This document shows positions 24,497-32,174 of a stretch of DNA of 38,905 nt, piece by piece; the stretch's first letter is position 1; each line of letters starts with the position of its first letter. This DNA is from VRUE01 sp036525295. GTDB lineage: Bacteria; Actinomycetota; Thermoleophilia; Solirubrobacterales; 70-9. The notes beneath the pieces were generated by a model that was given only the letters and a program-made list of their open reading frames with translations, was not told the origin of the DNA and ran no database searches. The position numbers and the translations under genes were made by a program. The stretch is from contig DATDAQ010000051.1 in assembly GCA_036525295.1 (NCBI GenBank), positions 1-38,905 on the forward strand. Direction: 5' to 3'.

Positions 24497-25417
24497 ATGG
24501 CCACCCAGAAGGACGTCAAGAATCGCATCGCGTCGATCAAGAACATCAACAAGATCACGCGGGCGATGGAGATGGTCGCCGCGGCGCGACTGCGCCGGGC
24601 CGAGCAGCGGATCGAGCAGCTGCGCCCCTACGCGCAGTCGATGCGAAAGCTCACCCGCCGCGCCGCCGAGCAGGCGGGGGGGATCCCGCGCGTGCCGGTG
24701 CTGGAAGAGCGCGAGCAGGAGAAGCGCGTCGGCATCGTCCTGATCACCGGCGACCGCGGGCTCGCCGGCGCCTTCAACACGAACATCATCCGCGACGGCC
24801 TGCGCCTGCGGGGCGAGCTGCGCGAGGACGGCAAGGAGACGGCCTTCTCCGCGGTCGGCCGCAAGGGCGTCTCGGCGCTGACCTTCCGCAAAGAGGACCC
24901 GCGCACCTCCTACGTCGGCTTCACCGACCGGCCGGGCTTCGCCAACGCGCGCGAGATCGGCGAGGAGCTGACCGCGCGCTACGTGGACGAGGAGCTCGAC
25001 CGCGTCGAGCTGGTCTACAACCACTACGTCTCGCCGCTGACCCAGCACGTCTGGCGCCAGACCCTCCTGCCCCTGCAGCAGGCCGACGTGATCGGCGAGG
25101 GGGTCGCCGGGGAGGAAGAGGAGGGCGAGGAAACCGAGATCGAGCGGGCGCACAGCCAGTCGATCTGGGAGTACGAGCCCGAGGCCGAGGAGCTGCTCGG
25201 ACAGCTGATCCCCGAGTACGTGAACATCTCGGTCTACCGGGCGCTGCTCGAGTCCGCCGCCTCGGAGCTTGGGGCGCGGATGACCGCGATGCGCAGCGCC
25301 GCCGAGAACGCGGAGGAAATGATGGGCGACCTGACCCTGGAGATGAACCGGGTCAGGCAGGCCGAGATCACGCAGGAGATCCTCGAGGTCGTCGCCGGCG
25401 CCGAGGCGCTGGGATAA
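24497..25417 (+). CDS. atpG: F1Fo ATP synthase subunit gamma
   Basis: The 306-residue rotor shaft begins with the family helix VKNRIASIKNINKITRAMEMVAA, has TGDRGLAGAFNTNI in the Rossmann part, and ends with ASELGARMTAMRSAAENAEEMM followed by NRVRQAEITQEILEVVAGAEAL, the C-terminal shaft helix. An acidic insertion (GVAGEEEEGEETEIERAH) is present in the middle. It lies 21 nt after atpA and 25 nt before atpD. Confidence 0.96.
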   Translation: MATQKDVKNRIASIKNINKITRAMEMVAAARLRRAEQRIEQLRPYAQSMRKLTRRAAEQAGGIPRVPVLEEREQEKRVGIVLITGDRGLAGAFNTNIIRDGLRLRGELREDGKETAFSAVGRKGVSALTFRKEDPRTSYVGFTDRPGFANAREIGEELTARYVDEELDRVELVYNHYVSPLTQHVWRQTLLPLQQADVIGEGVAGEEEEGEETEIERAHSQSIWEYEPEAEELLGQLIPEYVNISVYRALLESAASELGARMTAMRSAAENAEEMMGDLTLEMNRVRQAEITQEILEVVAGAEALG

Positions 25418-25442
25418 GTCTTAGAACCGAGAAAAGGAACGT

Positions 25443-26867
25443 ATGTCTGAGAACGGAGCAAACGTAGGTCGCGTCGAGCAGGTGACGGGCGTCGTCGTCG
25501 ACGCCGTCTTCCCGGACAAGCTGCCGGAGATCTACTCGGCCGTGAAGATCGAGATGGCCGGTGATGCCGACAACGAGGCGACCGAGCTGGTCTGCGAGGT
25601 GCAGCAGCATCTCGGCGACGACCGGGTCCGCACCGTGGCGATGGACGCCACCGACGGCCTGCAGCGCGGCGACAAGGTGATCGACACCGGTGGCCCGATC
25701 TCGGTTCCGGTTGGCGACGCCACTCTGGGCCGCATCTTCAACCTCCTCGGCGAGCCGATCGACCTCGGCGAGCCGGTGCAGACCGAGGAGCGCTGGCCGA
25801 TCCACCGTTCCGCCCCGGAAGCCTCCGAGCTCGCTCCGACCCAGGAGATCCTCGAGACCGGGATCAAGGTGATCGACCTGCTCGCGCCCTACGCCAAGGG
25901 CGGCAAGGTCGGGCTCTTCGGCGGCGCCGGCGTCGGCAAGACCGTCTTGATCCAGGAGCTGATCCGCTCGATCGGCGAAGAGCACGAAGGCCTCTCGGCC
26001 TTCTGCGGCGTCGGCGAGCGCTCCCGCGAGGGCAACGACCTCTGGCTCGAGATGAAGGAGTCCGGCGTCATCGACAAGACGATGCTCGTCTTCGGCCAGA
26101 TGAACGAGCCGCCCGGTGCCCGTCTGCGCGTCGCGCTCTCGGGGCTGACGATGGCCGAATACTTCCGCGAGCAGGGCGGCCAGGACGTGCTGCTCTTCAT
26201 CGACAACATCTTCCGCTTCGTCCAGGCGGGCTCCGAGGTCTCGGCGCTGCTCGGGCGCATGCCCTCCGCCGTCGGTTACCAGCCGACGCTGGAGACCGAG
26301 ATGGGGGAACTGCAGGAGCGGATCACCTCGACCGAGCGCGGCTCGGTCACCTCGGTGCAGGCGATCTACGTCCCCGCCGACGACCTCACCGACCCGGCCC
26401 CGGCCTCGGTGTTCGCCCACCTCAACGCGACGACGACGCTCTCGCGGGCGATCTCCGAGAAGGGGATCTACCCGGCCGTCGACCCGCTCGACTCGACCTC
26501 GACCATCCTCAAGCCCGACGTCGTCGGCGAGGAGCACTACCGGACCGCGACCGAAGTCCAGGAGGTGCTGCAGCGCTACAAGGAGCTGCAGGACATCATC
26601 GCCATCCTCGGCATCGACGAGCTCTCCGACGAGGACAAGCAGACGGTCTCGCGTGCCCGCAAGATCGAGCGCTTCCTCTCGCAGCCGTTCTTCGTCGCCG
26701 AGCAGTTCACCGGCCGCAGCGGCGAGTACGTGCCCGTCAACGAGACGGTGCGCGGCTTCCGCGAGATCCTCGACGGCGAGCACGACGATCTCTCCGAGGG
26801 CGCCTTCTACATGAAGGGCGGCATCGACCAGGTCACCGCCGACGCCGGAGCGGCCGCGGCCGCCTAG
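25443..26867 (+). CDS. atpD: F1Fo ATP synthase subunit beta
   Basis: The 474-residue catalytic subunit has the P-loop G160-GAGVGKT-167, GVGERSREGNDLW with the catalytic Glu, the Walker B stretch DVLLFIDNIFRFVQAG, the tight loop SAVGYQPTL, and the VPADDLTDPAP segment. An AAAGGAA site precedes the ATG. It hydrolyses or makes ATP at the alpha/beta interfaces. Confidence 0.98.
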   Translation: MSENGANVGRVEQVTGVVVDAVFPDKLPEIYSAVKIEMAGDADNEATELVCEVQQHLGDDRVRTVAMDATDGLQRGDKVIDTGGPISVPVGDATLGRIFNLLGEPIDLGEPVQTEERWPIHRSAPEASELAPTQEILETGIKVIDLLAPYAKGGKVGLFGGAGVGKTVLIQELIRSIGEEHEGLSAFCGVGERSREGNDLWLEMKESGVIDKTMLVFGQMNEPPGARLRVALSGLTMAEYFREQGGQDVLLFIDNIFRFVQAGSEVSALLGRMPSAVGYQPTLETEMGELQERITSTERGSVTSVQAIYVPADDLTDPAPASVFAHLNATTTLSRAISEKGIYPAVDPLDSTSTILKPDVVGEEHYRTATEVQEVLQRYKELQDIIAILGIDELSDEDKQTVSRARKIERFLSQPFFVAEQFTGRSGEYVPVNETVRGFREILDGEHDDLSEGAFYMKGGIDQVTADAGAAAAA

Positions 26868-26878
26868 GGGGGAGACGC

Positions 26879-27292
26879 GTGGCCGCCGAGCACATGGTCG
26901 ACGTCGAGGTCCTCACCCCCGAGGGTGAGGTCTTCAGCGGCGAAGTCCGCCAGGTCTCGACCCGCACCGCGGTAGGCGAGGTCGGCATCCTCGCCAACCA
27001 CGCCCCGCTGCTGGCCGCGCTGAAGCCGGCCGAGCTGCGGTTGCACGTCAGCGACTCCGAGACGAAGCGCTACGCCCAGGCCCACGGCTGGCTGCAGGTC
27101 TTCGGGAACCACGCCAAGCTGCTGGTCGAGGAGGTGCTTGCCCCCGAGGACCTCGACACGGCGAAGCTGAAAGAGCAGCTCGCCGACGCCGAGCAGCGCC
27201 TCACCGAGGCCGAGGAGGGCAGCGGCGCCCAAAACCGGGCGCAGAAGGACCGCGACCGGGCCGAAGCGTTCCTGGCTATCGCTCAGGGCTGA
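26879..27292 (+). CDS. atpC: F1Fo ATP synthase subunit epsilon
   Basis: The 137-residue protein (GTG start after GGGGGGAGA) has the N-terminal beta-sandwich pattern (VDVEVLTPEGEVFSGEVRQV, GEVGILANHAPLLAALKPAEL) and a C-terminal helical pair rich in Ala/Glu/Lys that can inhibit F1. It is the last gene of the operon; a small dyad at 27281-27294 overlaps its stop. The accessory island begins directly beyond, with the convergent ribbon-helix-helix gene 19 nt away. Confidence 0.93.
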   Translation: MAAEHMVDVEVLTPEGEVFSGEVRQVSTRTAVGEVGILANHAPLLAALKPAELRLHVSDSETKRYAQAHGWLQVFGNHAKLLVEEVLAPEDLDTAKLKEQLADAEQRLTEAEEGSGAQNRAQKDRDRAEAFLAIAQG

Positions 27293-27311
27293 GCAAGTTC
27301 GATCGCATCGG

Positions 27312-27569
27312 CTACAGCTCGGAGAGCGGCACCGTTTCGCCGCGTCGGGCCTGCTCAATCGACTCCTGCGCCCGCTCCCAGGCGCTGGGGATCCCATCGA
27401 GGATTTCAGTGATCCGCGAGGCATCGAGATCGGCTTCATCGAGCGCACTGGAAAGGAGCGAGCGAGCCAGTGCCCCCTCCTGAACATGCGTGCGCTCGGC
27501 CAGGCTCGCCAGCTTGCGGGCGTAGTCCGGTTCAAGAGTGATGTTGATCCGGCGGTTCCGCTCAGCCAT
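27312..27569 (-). CDS. Ribbon-helix-helix (CopG-like) antitoxin-type protein, orphan
   Basis: The 85-residue protein begins MAERNRRINITLEPDY, a basic N-terminus plus the strand typical of CopG/Arc DNA-binding dimers, followed by two amphipathic helices (ARKLASLAERTH, EGALARSLLSSALDEAD). The C-terminus (ERAQESIEQARRGETVPLSEL) looks like the toxin-wrapping tail seen in many RHH or Phd antitoxins. No toxin gene accompanies it: downstream is atpC on the other strand and upstream is a broken XRE gene. It may be the remnant of a toxin-antitoxin pair or a stand-alone regulator. It marks the left edge of the island. Confidence 0.7.
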   Translation of the reverse strand: MAERNRRINITLEPDYARKLASLAERTHVQEGALARSLLSSALDEADLDASRITEILDGIPSAWERAQESIEQARRGETVPLSEL

Positions 27570-27627
27570 GGGTCAAGGGTACGCGCAAGGACACCCGACG
27601 TACATAGCCCCGCCCAGAGCTGAGCAA

Positions 27628-27947
27628 CTACACCGAGGAAGCCGCCACGACCGAGACATCGTGGGCGATCGCCTCGCGTTTCTGAGCGCGCGCCCGTCAC
27701 CAGGGCCGGCTTGCGGCTCGCAGGCGCCACGTCAAGCACGAACTCGATCCCCAGGCGCCGAACCGCGTTGATGATTGTGTCGACCTCCGGGTTGTGCTCC
27801 CGGACTTGACTTGACGACGCGCGACTGCGAAAGGCTCAGCTTCTTCGCCAGGGCTCCCTGGCTCAAGTTGTGCTCAGCGCGATACCGCAGCAGCGTTGCT
27901 GGCAAACTTGGCCGGTCGCCACGGGGTCGGCGTTCACGCGGCCCCAC
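27628..27947 (-). pseudogene. XRE-family regulator broken by two frameshifts
   Basis: Reading the minus strand from GTG 27947, a normal XRE helix-turn-helix appears (TLLRYRAEHNLSQGALAKKL, SLSQSRVVK). The frame then fails near 27805-27820. In another frame the expected continuation appears (EHNPEVDTIINAVRRLGIEF, VLDVAPASRKPALVTG). Near 27680-27690, in a GC-repeat tract, a third frame continues with RAQKREAIAHDVSVVAASSV and a TAG at 27628-27630. All three pieces join into an ordinary XRE protein of about 106 residues, so this is a decayed gene, or an assembly problem. Its RHH neighbour downstream may once have been its partner. Confidence 0.65.
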
Positions 27948-27984
27948 TTATATGGACGTGAGGGGGAACGTAGAAGGTTTTATA

Positions 27985-28008
27985 GAACAAGTTCTTTAGA
28001 ACCTGTTC
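27985..28008. promoter_or_regulatory. Tandem palindromic operator GAACnnGTTC x2
   Basis: GAACAAGTTC (27985-27994, extended to AGAACAAGTTCT) and GAACCTGTTC (27999-28008) are two palindromes with centres 14 bp apart. They lie in an unusually AT-rich intergenic region between the divergent XRE pseudogene and the XRE gene at 28025. A minus-strand TATAAA overlaps the edge of the first palindrome. The arrangement fits autoregulation by an XRE dimer pair. Confidence 0.6.
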
Positions 28009-28024
28009 GGAAACGCCTCTGGCT

Positions 28025-28246
28025 ATGAAAAAGTTCCCCTGGGTGAGCGAATCTAGCAAGCCGCAGCCTGCGCTTGGCGCAGCGATCCACGGGTTTCGAG
28101 CCAAAAGTGGCGCGACCCAGGAAGAGATTGCCCGGGCCGCCGACATCACCGTCGCGCACCTCTCGAAGATCGAACGCGGGTTGACGAATCCGACCTGGGG
28201 AACCGCCAGCGCAATCGTAGGCGCGCTTGGCGTCTCGGTGGCTTAG
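28025..28246 (+). CDS. XRE-family HTH regulator, probably truncated by an in-frame TAG
   Basis: The 73-residue product has a standard five-helix XRE domain (GAAIHGFRAKSGATQEEIAR, AADITVAHLSKIERGLTNPT, ASAIVGALGVSV). It stops at TAG 28244-28246. The same frame then continues VAKLTQKLER to a TGA at 28277-28279, and LGVSVAEVAKL would be the usual ending if the TAG were GAG. The loss is about 11 residues of a terminal helix, so DNA binding may survive. It is divergent from the broken XRE gene across the tandem GAACnnGTTC sites and heads the island's plus-strand operon. With readthrough the gap to the nuclease gene would be 2 nt. Its role is probably to repress the operon (R-M C-protein-like). Confidence 0.75.
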   Translation: MKKFPWVSESSKPQPALGAAIHGFRAKSGATQEEIARAADITVAHLSKIERGLTNPTWGTASAIVGALGVSVA

Positions 28247-28281
28247 GTGGCGAAGCTGACGCAGAAGCTGGAGCGCTGACC

Positions 28282-28743
28282 GTGACAACCGATCGCCAAC
28301 GACTCGGAGACAAAGGGGAGGCCGCAGTTGCGAAACATGTTCCCTGTCCGCGATGCAACAAGCCCCGGCACCTCGCGAAGCTGCAGCGGAACTTCCAGTG
28401 CGCCGATCTGATCTGCAAGTTCTGCGGCTACCTAGCGCAGGTCAAGGCGGTCACCCTCTCGGGGCCAGATCTCCCCGACCGCATCCTCGGAGCAGCCTGG
28501 GGGCCTCAACACGAGCAGATCATCGCCGGGATATACCACGGTCTATTCATCGTCGGCTTTTCGAAAAGGGGCCGCCTCGTCCGCATCGACTACATACCGG
28601 CTCACATCCTCCAAACAACGCCCGAGATCTTCGAGCCGAGGAAGCCGCTCGGCCCTGGCGCAAAACGCGCTGGCTGGCAGGGCTTTGTCTACAACCTGAG
28701 AAAACTTCCACCCATCGGCAGCCAGCAGCTCTATCCCACATAG
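28282..28743 (+). CDS. DpnI-like zinc-finger restriction endonuclease (PD-(D/E)xK variant)
   Basis: The 153-residue protein (GTG start) opens with LGDKGEAAVAKH, an amphipathic helix with Glu13 like that of restriction nucleases. It has a zinc finger made of C22-x2-C25 and C45-x2-C48. Within the finger lies D42-X10-Q53-V-K55, the same spacing as the D-X10-E-X-K catalytic core of the DpnI family but with Gln for Glu. The rest is beta-rich (IIAGIYHGLFIVGF, RIDYIPAHIL). DpnI itself is about 254 residues with a winged-helix DNA reader, so this is a short form that may need a partner for recognition. It lies between the XRE regulator and the GHKL/kinase gene. The Gln substitution is tolerated in some members of the superfamily; activity is not certain. 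Confidence 0.6.
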   Translation: MTTDRQRLGDKGEAAVAKHVPCPRCNKPRHLAKLQRNFQCADLICKFCGYLAQVKAVTLSGPDLPDRILGAAWGPQHEQIIAGIYHGLFIVGFSKRGRLVRIDYIPAHILQTTPEIFEPRKPLGPGAKRAGWQGFVYNLRKLPPIGSQQLYPT

Positions 28744-28767
28744 GACTTAGGGCAGACTTCCGCTTTC

Positions 28768-31032
28768 ATGGCCACCCGACCGAAGCCAAGAAAAGGGGCG
28801 GGGGCGACGGGCTTCACCGTCGACACCCAGCTTTTCCGCGAGCTCGGCGAGCTTCTGGTCGGCCGAGATTCGACCGCCCTCACCGAGTTGATCAAGAACG
28901 CCTACGACGCCGACGCGACTCATGTGGTCGTGACAGGCGAGGGCCTAAGAGACGCCGACGGCTCGATCACGGTCTCCGACAACGGCGTCGGAATGACCAG
29001 AGCACAGTTCGTCAACGGGTTCCTGCGCATCGCCGGCCGCGGCAAGAGCGAAGGGGAGCGACGGTCCCCGCGCCTCGAACGCCGGTACACGGGAGAAAAG
29101 GGAATCGGGCGCCTCGCCGCCCACAAGCTCGCCGGACAGCTGACGCTGAGCTCGGTGGCGGCGGACCTGCCCGCGCTGGAGGGCTCCCGCCGCCTGCAGG
29201 CGCGGATCGACTGGGGGGAGGTCGAGCGAGCCGAGACCCTGGACAAGCTCAGCGCCGGTGCGCTCGACGTCGGGGTCGCATCGCTCAAAGGCCGAAGCCC
29301 GGCAGGCACGACCTTGGAGCTTCTCGAGCTGCGCCGGCAGTGGAGCGACGAGGATCTGGAGACCTTCGTCCGCGAGGTCGATTCCTTCGAGCCACCCGCG
29401 CTCTTGACTGAACCCCTCGACGGCCTTGTCGCCGAGCCGTTGCTGTTCGAGCGGCCGAAGATCCGCGACGGCGATCCCGACGATCGCTTCGAGATCAGCC
29501 TGGAGGGCGACTTCGACGTCGGCGAGGACCTTTGGCTTGAGGTCGGGAAAGCGATGACGTGGGTGGTCGAGATGGTCGGCACCCCCGAGGAGGTCCTCTA
29601 CCGGTTCGCGCCGGCAAACGAGGCGAATCCCGATCCCGACGATCTGTTCGAGGCCTCGCTCGAGGTCGAAGATCCCGAAGTCCAGCCCTCCTTCAAGGCG
29701 CGGGTCCTGGTGCGCGAAACCACCCGCAGCACTCGCCGCAGTCGGAAATTCACCGATCAGGTCGCCGGGGTGCGCGTCTACGTCGAGGGCTTCCGCGTCG
29801 CCGGGTACGGCGCCCGCGGCAACGACTGGCTCGAACTGGACGCCGACTACTCGCGTCGCACCAGCGGTCTGAGGCTCGACCTGCCGGGCCTCCGCTCGCC
29901 GCTCGAAGCCCGCAAGAAAGAGGGCCTCCGGACGCTGCCCAACAACAGCTACCTGGGGGCGGTCTTCCTCACTCACGGGGGAGCCCCCGACCTCAAGCTC
30001 CTGATCAACCGTGAGGGATTCGTGAGCTCGCCGCAGTACCTGGCGCTGCGCGACTCTGTGCGGGCGGGGCTCGACCTGCTCACTCGCTTCCGCGCCGGCC
30101 GCAAACTCGCCAAGCGATCTCCCCGGACGACCCCGGTTCTGCTGAGCACCGAGGAACGCGTCCAGGAGGGGATCGAGCAAGCGGTCGAGAGAGCGCGCGC
30201 GGTCCGCGCCCTCGCCGCCAACGCCTCCGCCGGGCCGGTCCTCGAGAAGACCGAGGAGCTGATCGGCGAACTGGAGAAGCTCTCCCGACTCGCGGACGAG
30301 ATGAGCGAGGAGCGGAGCGTGCTTCGCAGCGTCGCGGCGGTCGGCACCCAGATGGCCTCCTTCGTCCACGAGATCGAGAACATCGTTGCCACCGCCGCCA
30401 CCCTGGAAGAGCTCCTCTCGCACCTCGGGGACGTCTTCCCCGAGAACGCCGAGGAGCTGGTGGCTGTACAGGAGACGATGCGCGACGTGCGCGGGCGGAT
30501 CGAGCGCCAGGCCAGCTACCTCACCGACGTCACCGGGGTGCGCTCCCAACGCCGGCGCAAACGGATGAAGCTGGGCGATCGGGTCGAGGCAGCCGTTCGC
30601 CTGCTGGCACCCGCAGCCGATCGCCTCGGGATCGAGATCGACAACCGGGTCGACGGGGACCTCCGCACCCCCCTGATGCTCTCGGCCGAGATCACCACCG
30701 CGATCACGAACCTTGTCTCCAACGCGGTCCGCGCGGCTGGGCCGGACGGCAAGATCGCGATCGCCGCCGGTCCCTCGAGCGACGACCCCCGAGCCGCGGC
30801 CTGGCTGAGGATCGAAAACACCGGCCGGGAGGTCGACCCCGGAGAAGGCGAGCGCTGGTTCCGGCCCTTCGAATCCACCTCGGTCAAAGACGTCGACCCG
30901 CTGCTGGGACAGGGGATGGGGCTCGGCCTCCCCCTGACCCGCTCGGCGCTTGCCGCGTACGGCGCCACCGTCGCTTTCGTCAAGCCGCGGCGGGCGCAGA
31001 TGAAGACCGCGCTCGAGGTCCGCTTCTCTTGA
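28768..31032 (+). CDS. Double-GHKL protein: MORC/MutL-like ATPase fused to a histidine-kinase module
   Basis: The 754-residue protein has two ATPase modules. The N-terminal one is of the MutL/Hsp90/MORC type: E40-L-I-K-N44-A-Y-D-A-D, D71-NGVGM-76 and GEKGIGRL (109-116), followed by a transducer-like region to about residue 430. A long helical, coiled-coil segment (about 455-530) leads to a kinase-like module: H-box MASFVHEIENI with His534 followed by Glu, N-box with N652 (LVSNAV), a variant G1 box IENTG instead of DNG, and G2 GQGMGLGLPL near 716. No membrane helix or classical sensor domain is present, so it is cytoplasmic. Its stop overlaps the TTG of the receiver gene, as expected for a kinase/regulator pair. 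The combination suggests a DNA- or nucleic-acid-clamping ATPase that signals by phosphotransfer. Confidence 0.75.
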   Translation: MATRPKPRKGAGATGFTVDTQLFRELGELLVGRDSTALTELIKNAYDADATHVVVTGEGLRDADGSITVSDNGVGMTRAQFVNGFLRIAGRGKSEGERRSPRLERRYTGEKGIGRLAAHKLAGQLTLSSVAADLPALEGSRRLQARIDWGEVERAETLDKLSAGALDVGVASLKGRSPAGTTLELLELRRQWSDEDLETFVREVDSFEPPALLTEPLDGLVAEPLLFERPKIRDGDPDDRFEISLEGDFDVGEDLWLEVGKAMTWVVEMVGTPEEVLYRFAPANEANPDPDDLFEASLEVEDPEVQPSFKARVLVRETTRSTRRSRKFTDQVAGVRVYVEGFRVAGYGARGNDWLELDADYSRRTSGLRLDLPGLRSPLEARKKEGLRTLPNNSYLGAVFLTHGGAPDLKLLINREGFVSSPQYLALRDSVRAGLDLLTRFRAGRKLAKRSPRTTPVLLSTEERVQEGIEQAVERARAVRALAANASAGPVLEKTEELIGELEKLSRLADEMSEERSVLRSVAAVGTQMASFVHEIENIVATAATLEELLSHLGDVFPENAEELVAVQETMRDVRGRIERQASYLTDVTGVRSQRRRKRMKLGDRVEAAVRLLAPAADRLGIEIDNRVDGDLRTPLMLSAEITTAITNLVSNAVRAAGPDGKIAIAAGPSSDDPRAAAWLRIENTGREVDPGEGERWFRPFESTSVKDVDPLLGQGMGLGLPLTRSALAAYGATVAFVKPRRAQMKTALEVRFS

Positions 31033-32174
31033 CCGAACCGCTTCGCATCCTGCTGGTCGACGACGAAGTCGAGCCGGACGGATCCGAGCAGGACGGTGGC
31101 GGCCCCTCCGCTGCGCTCGCCAGGCGTCTGCAGGGGGAGGGACACGACGCCGAGGCGCTGGGGCCCTCGGAAGTCAAGCGCTCTCACATCGAGTCGCGCG
31201 ACCTGATCCTCGTCGATTTTCGCATCACCGAGGAATGGGCGCCCGCGGCGGCGCCGCTCGTGCAGCAGCCTCAAGAGGGCCTGGCCGTCCTGGCCGTCCT
31301 TCGGTCGTGGCTGGAGGACGAAACGGATCCGACCGGGCTTGCCCTGTACTCGGCAAAGCTTGAGGACCTCGCCAAGGGTATGGCGCTTGGACGCGCGGAG
31401 CACGTGATCGCGCGCCTGCACGGCCTCGAGTGGGCGTTCTCGAAGCTCCCCCCCGAGGGGATGCCGCCCTCCCACCAACGTGTGATCTCGCTTGCCAAGG
31501 CAGTCCGCGCGCTGGCTGGGCTCGACTGCGAGGGGGACGGCTGGAAAGCGACCCTGCTCGACGACGTCCTGTCGCTCCCCCCGGAGCCCTGGACGGACGC
31601 GGCGAAGCGGCAGCTGGAGGTCGCCCAGCTGCCCCACGACGAGCTCATCGGGGCCAGCGGCGGTTTGGTCGCGCTGCGCTGGCTCGCACACCGGGTGCTT
31701 CCATACCCCGGAGTCCTGGTCGGCCCCAGCTACACGGCCGCGATCTTCGGCGTGGATCCCAGCCTGCTGGTGAGCCACGCCGGCAAAGAGTCCGCGCTGT
31801 CGTCGGCGCTTGACGCCTACCGGTACCACGGCGCCCTCTCCAGCTTCGGCGGGCCGCGCTGGTGGCGCGCCGGACTCGAGCACCAGCTCGCCGCCTGGGA
31901 GCCATCCGACATCGCCCTTGCCAGCGAGGAGAGCGTCGCTGAGATCGCAAAGTTGACCGGGGAGGGCGTTGAGCCTCAGCTGGGGATGGTGGCGTGCGTT
32001 GGCGATGACTTCGAGCCATCCGGACAGCTCGCCCCGAAACTCGATTGCGTGCGCCTGCGGCCCGACGACTGGCCGGTCTTCGCTGCCCCCGCCTGGATGA
32101 AGATCGACGACGTCCTCGAAGACGGGCTGCGTCGCTACGTCGACCCCGCCGATCTCGAGCTGCTCGAGCAGTGA
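31029..32174 (+). CDS. Receiver-domain protein with a long uncharacterised C-terminus
   Basis: The 381-residue protein starts with a TTG overlapping the kinase stop (TTGA). The first 120 residues look like a CheY-type receiver: RILLVDDE with acidic pair D11-D12, the predicted phospho-acceptor D63 in LILVDFRI, and S108 in GLALYSAK in the place of the conserved Thr/Ser. The usual KP lysine motif is not obvious. An Asp/Gly-rich insert (EPDGSEQDGGG) follows the first strand. The remaining 250 residues have no recognisable DNA-binding or enzyme motif; there are Trp-rich stretches (GGPRWWRAGLEHQLAAWEP). It is the likely partner of the upstream kinase and may regulate or be an effector. The next gene overlaps by GTGA. 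Confidence 0.65.
   Translation: MTEPLRILLVDDEVEPDGSEQDGGGPSAALARRLQGEGHDAEALGPSEVKRSHIESRDLILVDFRITEEWAPAAAPLVQQPQEGLAVLAVLRSWLEDETDPTGLALYSAKLEDLAKGMALGRAEHVIARLHGLEWAFSKLPPEGMPPSHQRVISLAKAVRALAGLDCEGDGWKATLLDDVLSLPPEPWTDAAKRQLEVAQLPHDELIGASGGLVALRWLAHRVLPYPGVLVGPSYTAAIFGVDPSLLVSHAGKESALSSALDAYRYHGALSSFGGPRWWRAGLEHQLAAWEPSDIALASEESVAEIAKLTGEGVEPQLGMVACVGDDFEPSGQLAPKLDCVRLRPDDWPVFAAPAWMKIDDVLEDGLRRYVDPADLELLEQ

Noticed and set aside
21680..25153. 1157-residue open frame antisense to atpF-atpH-atpA-atpG
   Set aside because: A long GC-rich shadow frame over highly conserved ATP synthase genes with no start signal or family motif.
28945..30549. 534-residue antisense frame across the GHKL gene
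   Set aside because: It is the complement of clear Bergerat-fold motifs on the plus strand, so it is not coding.
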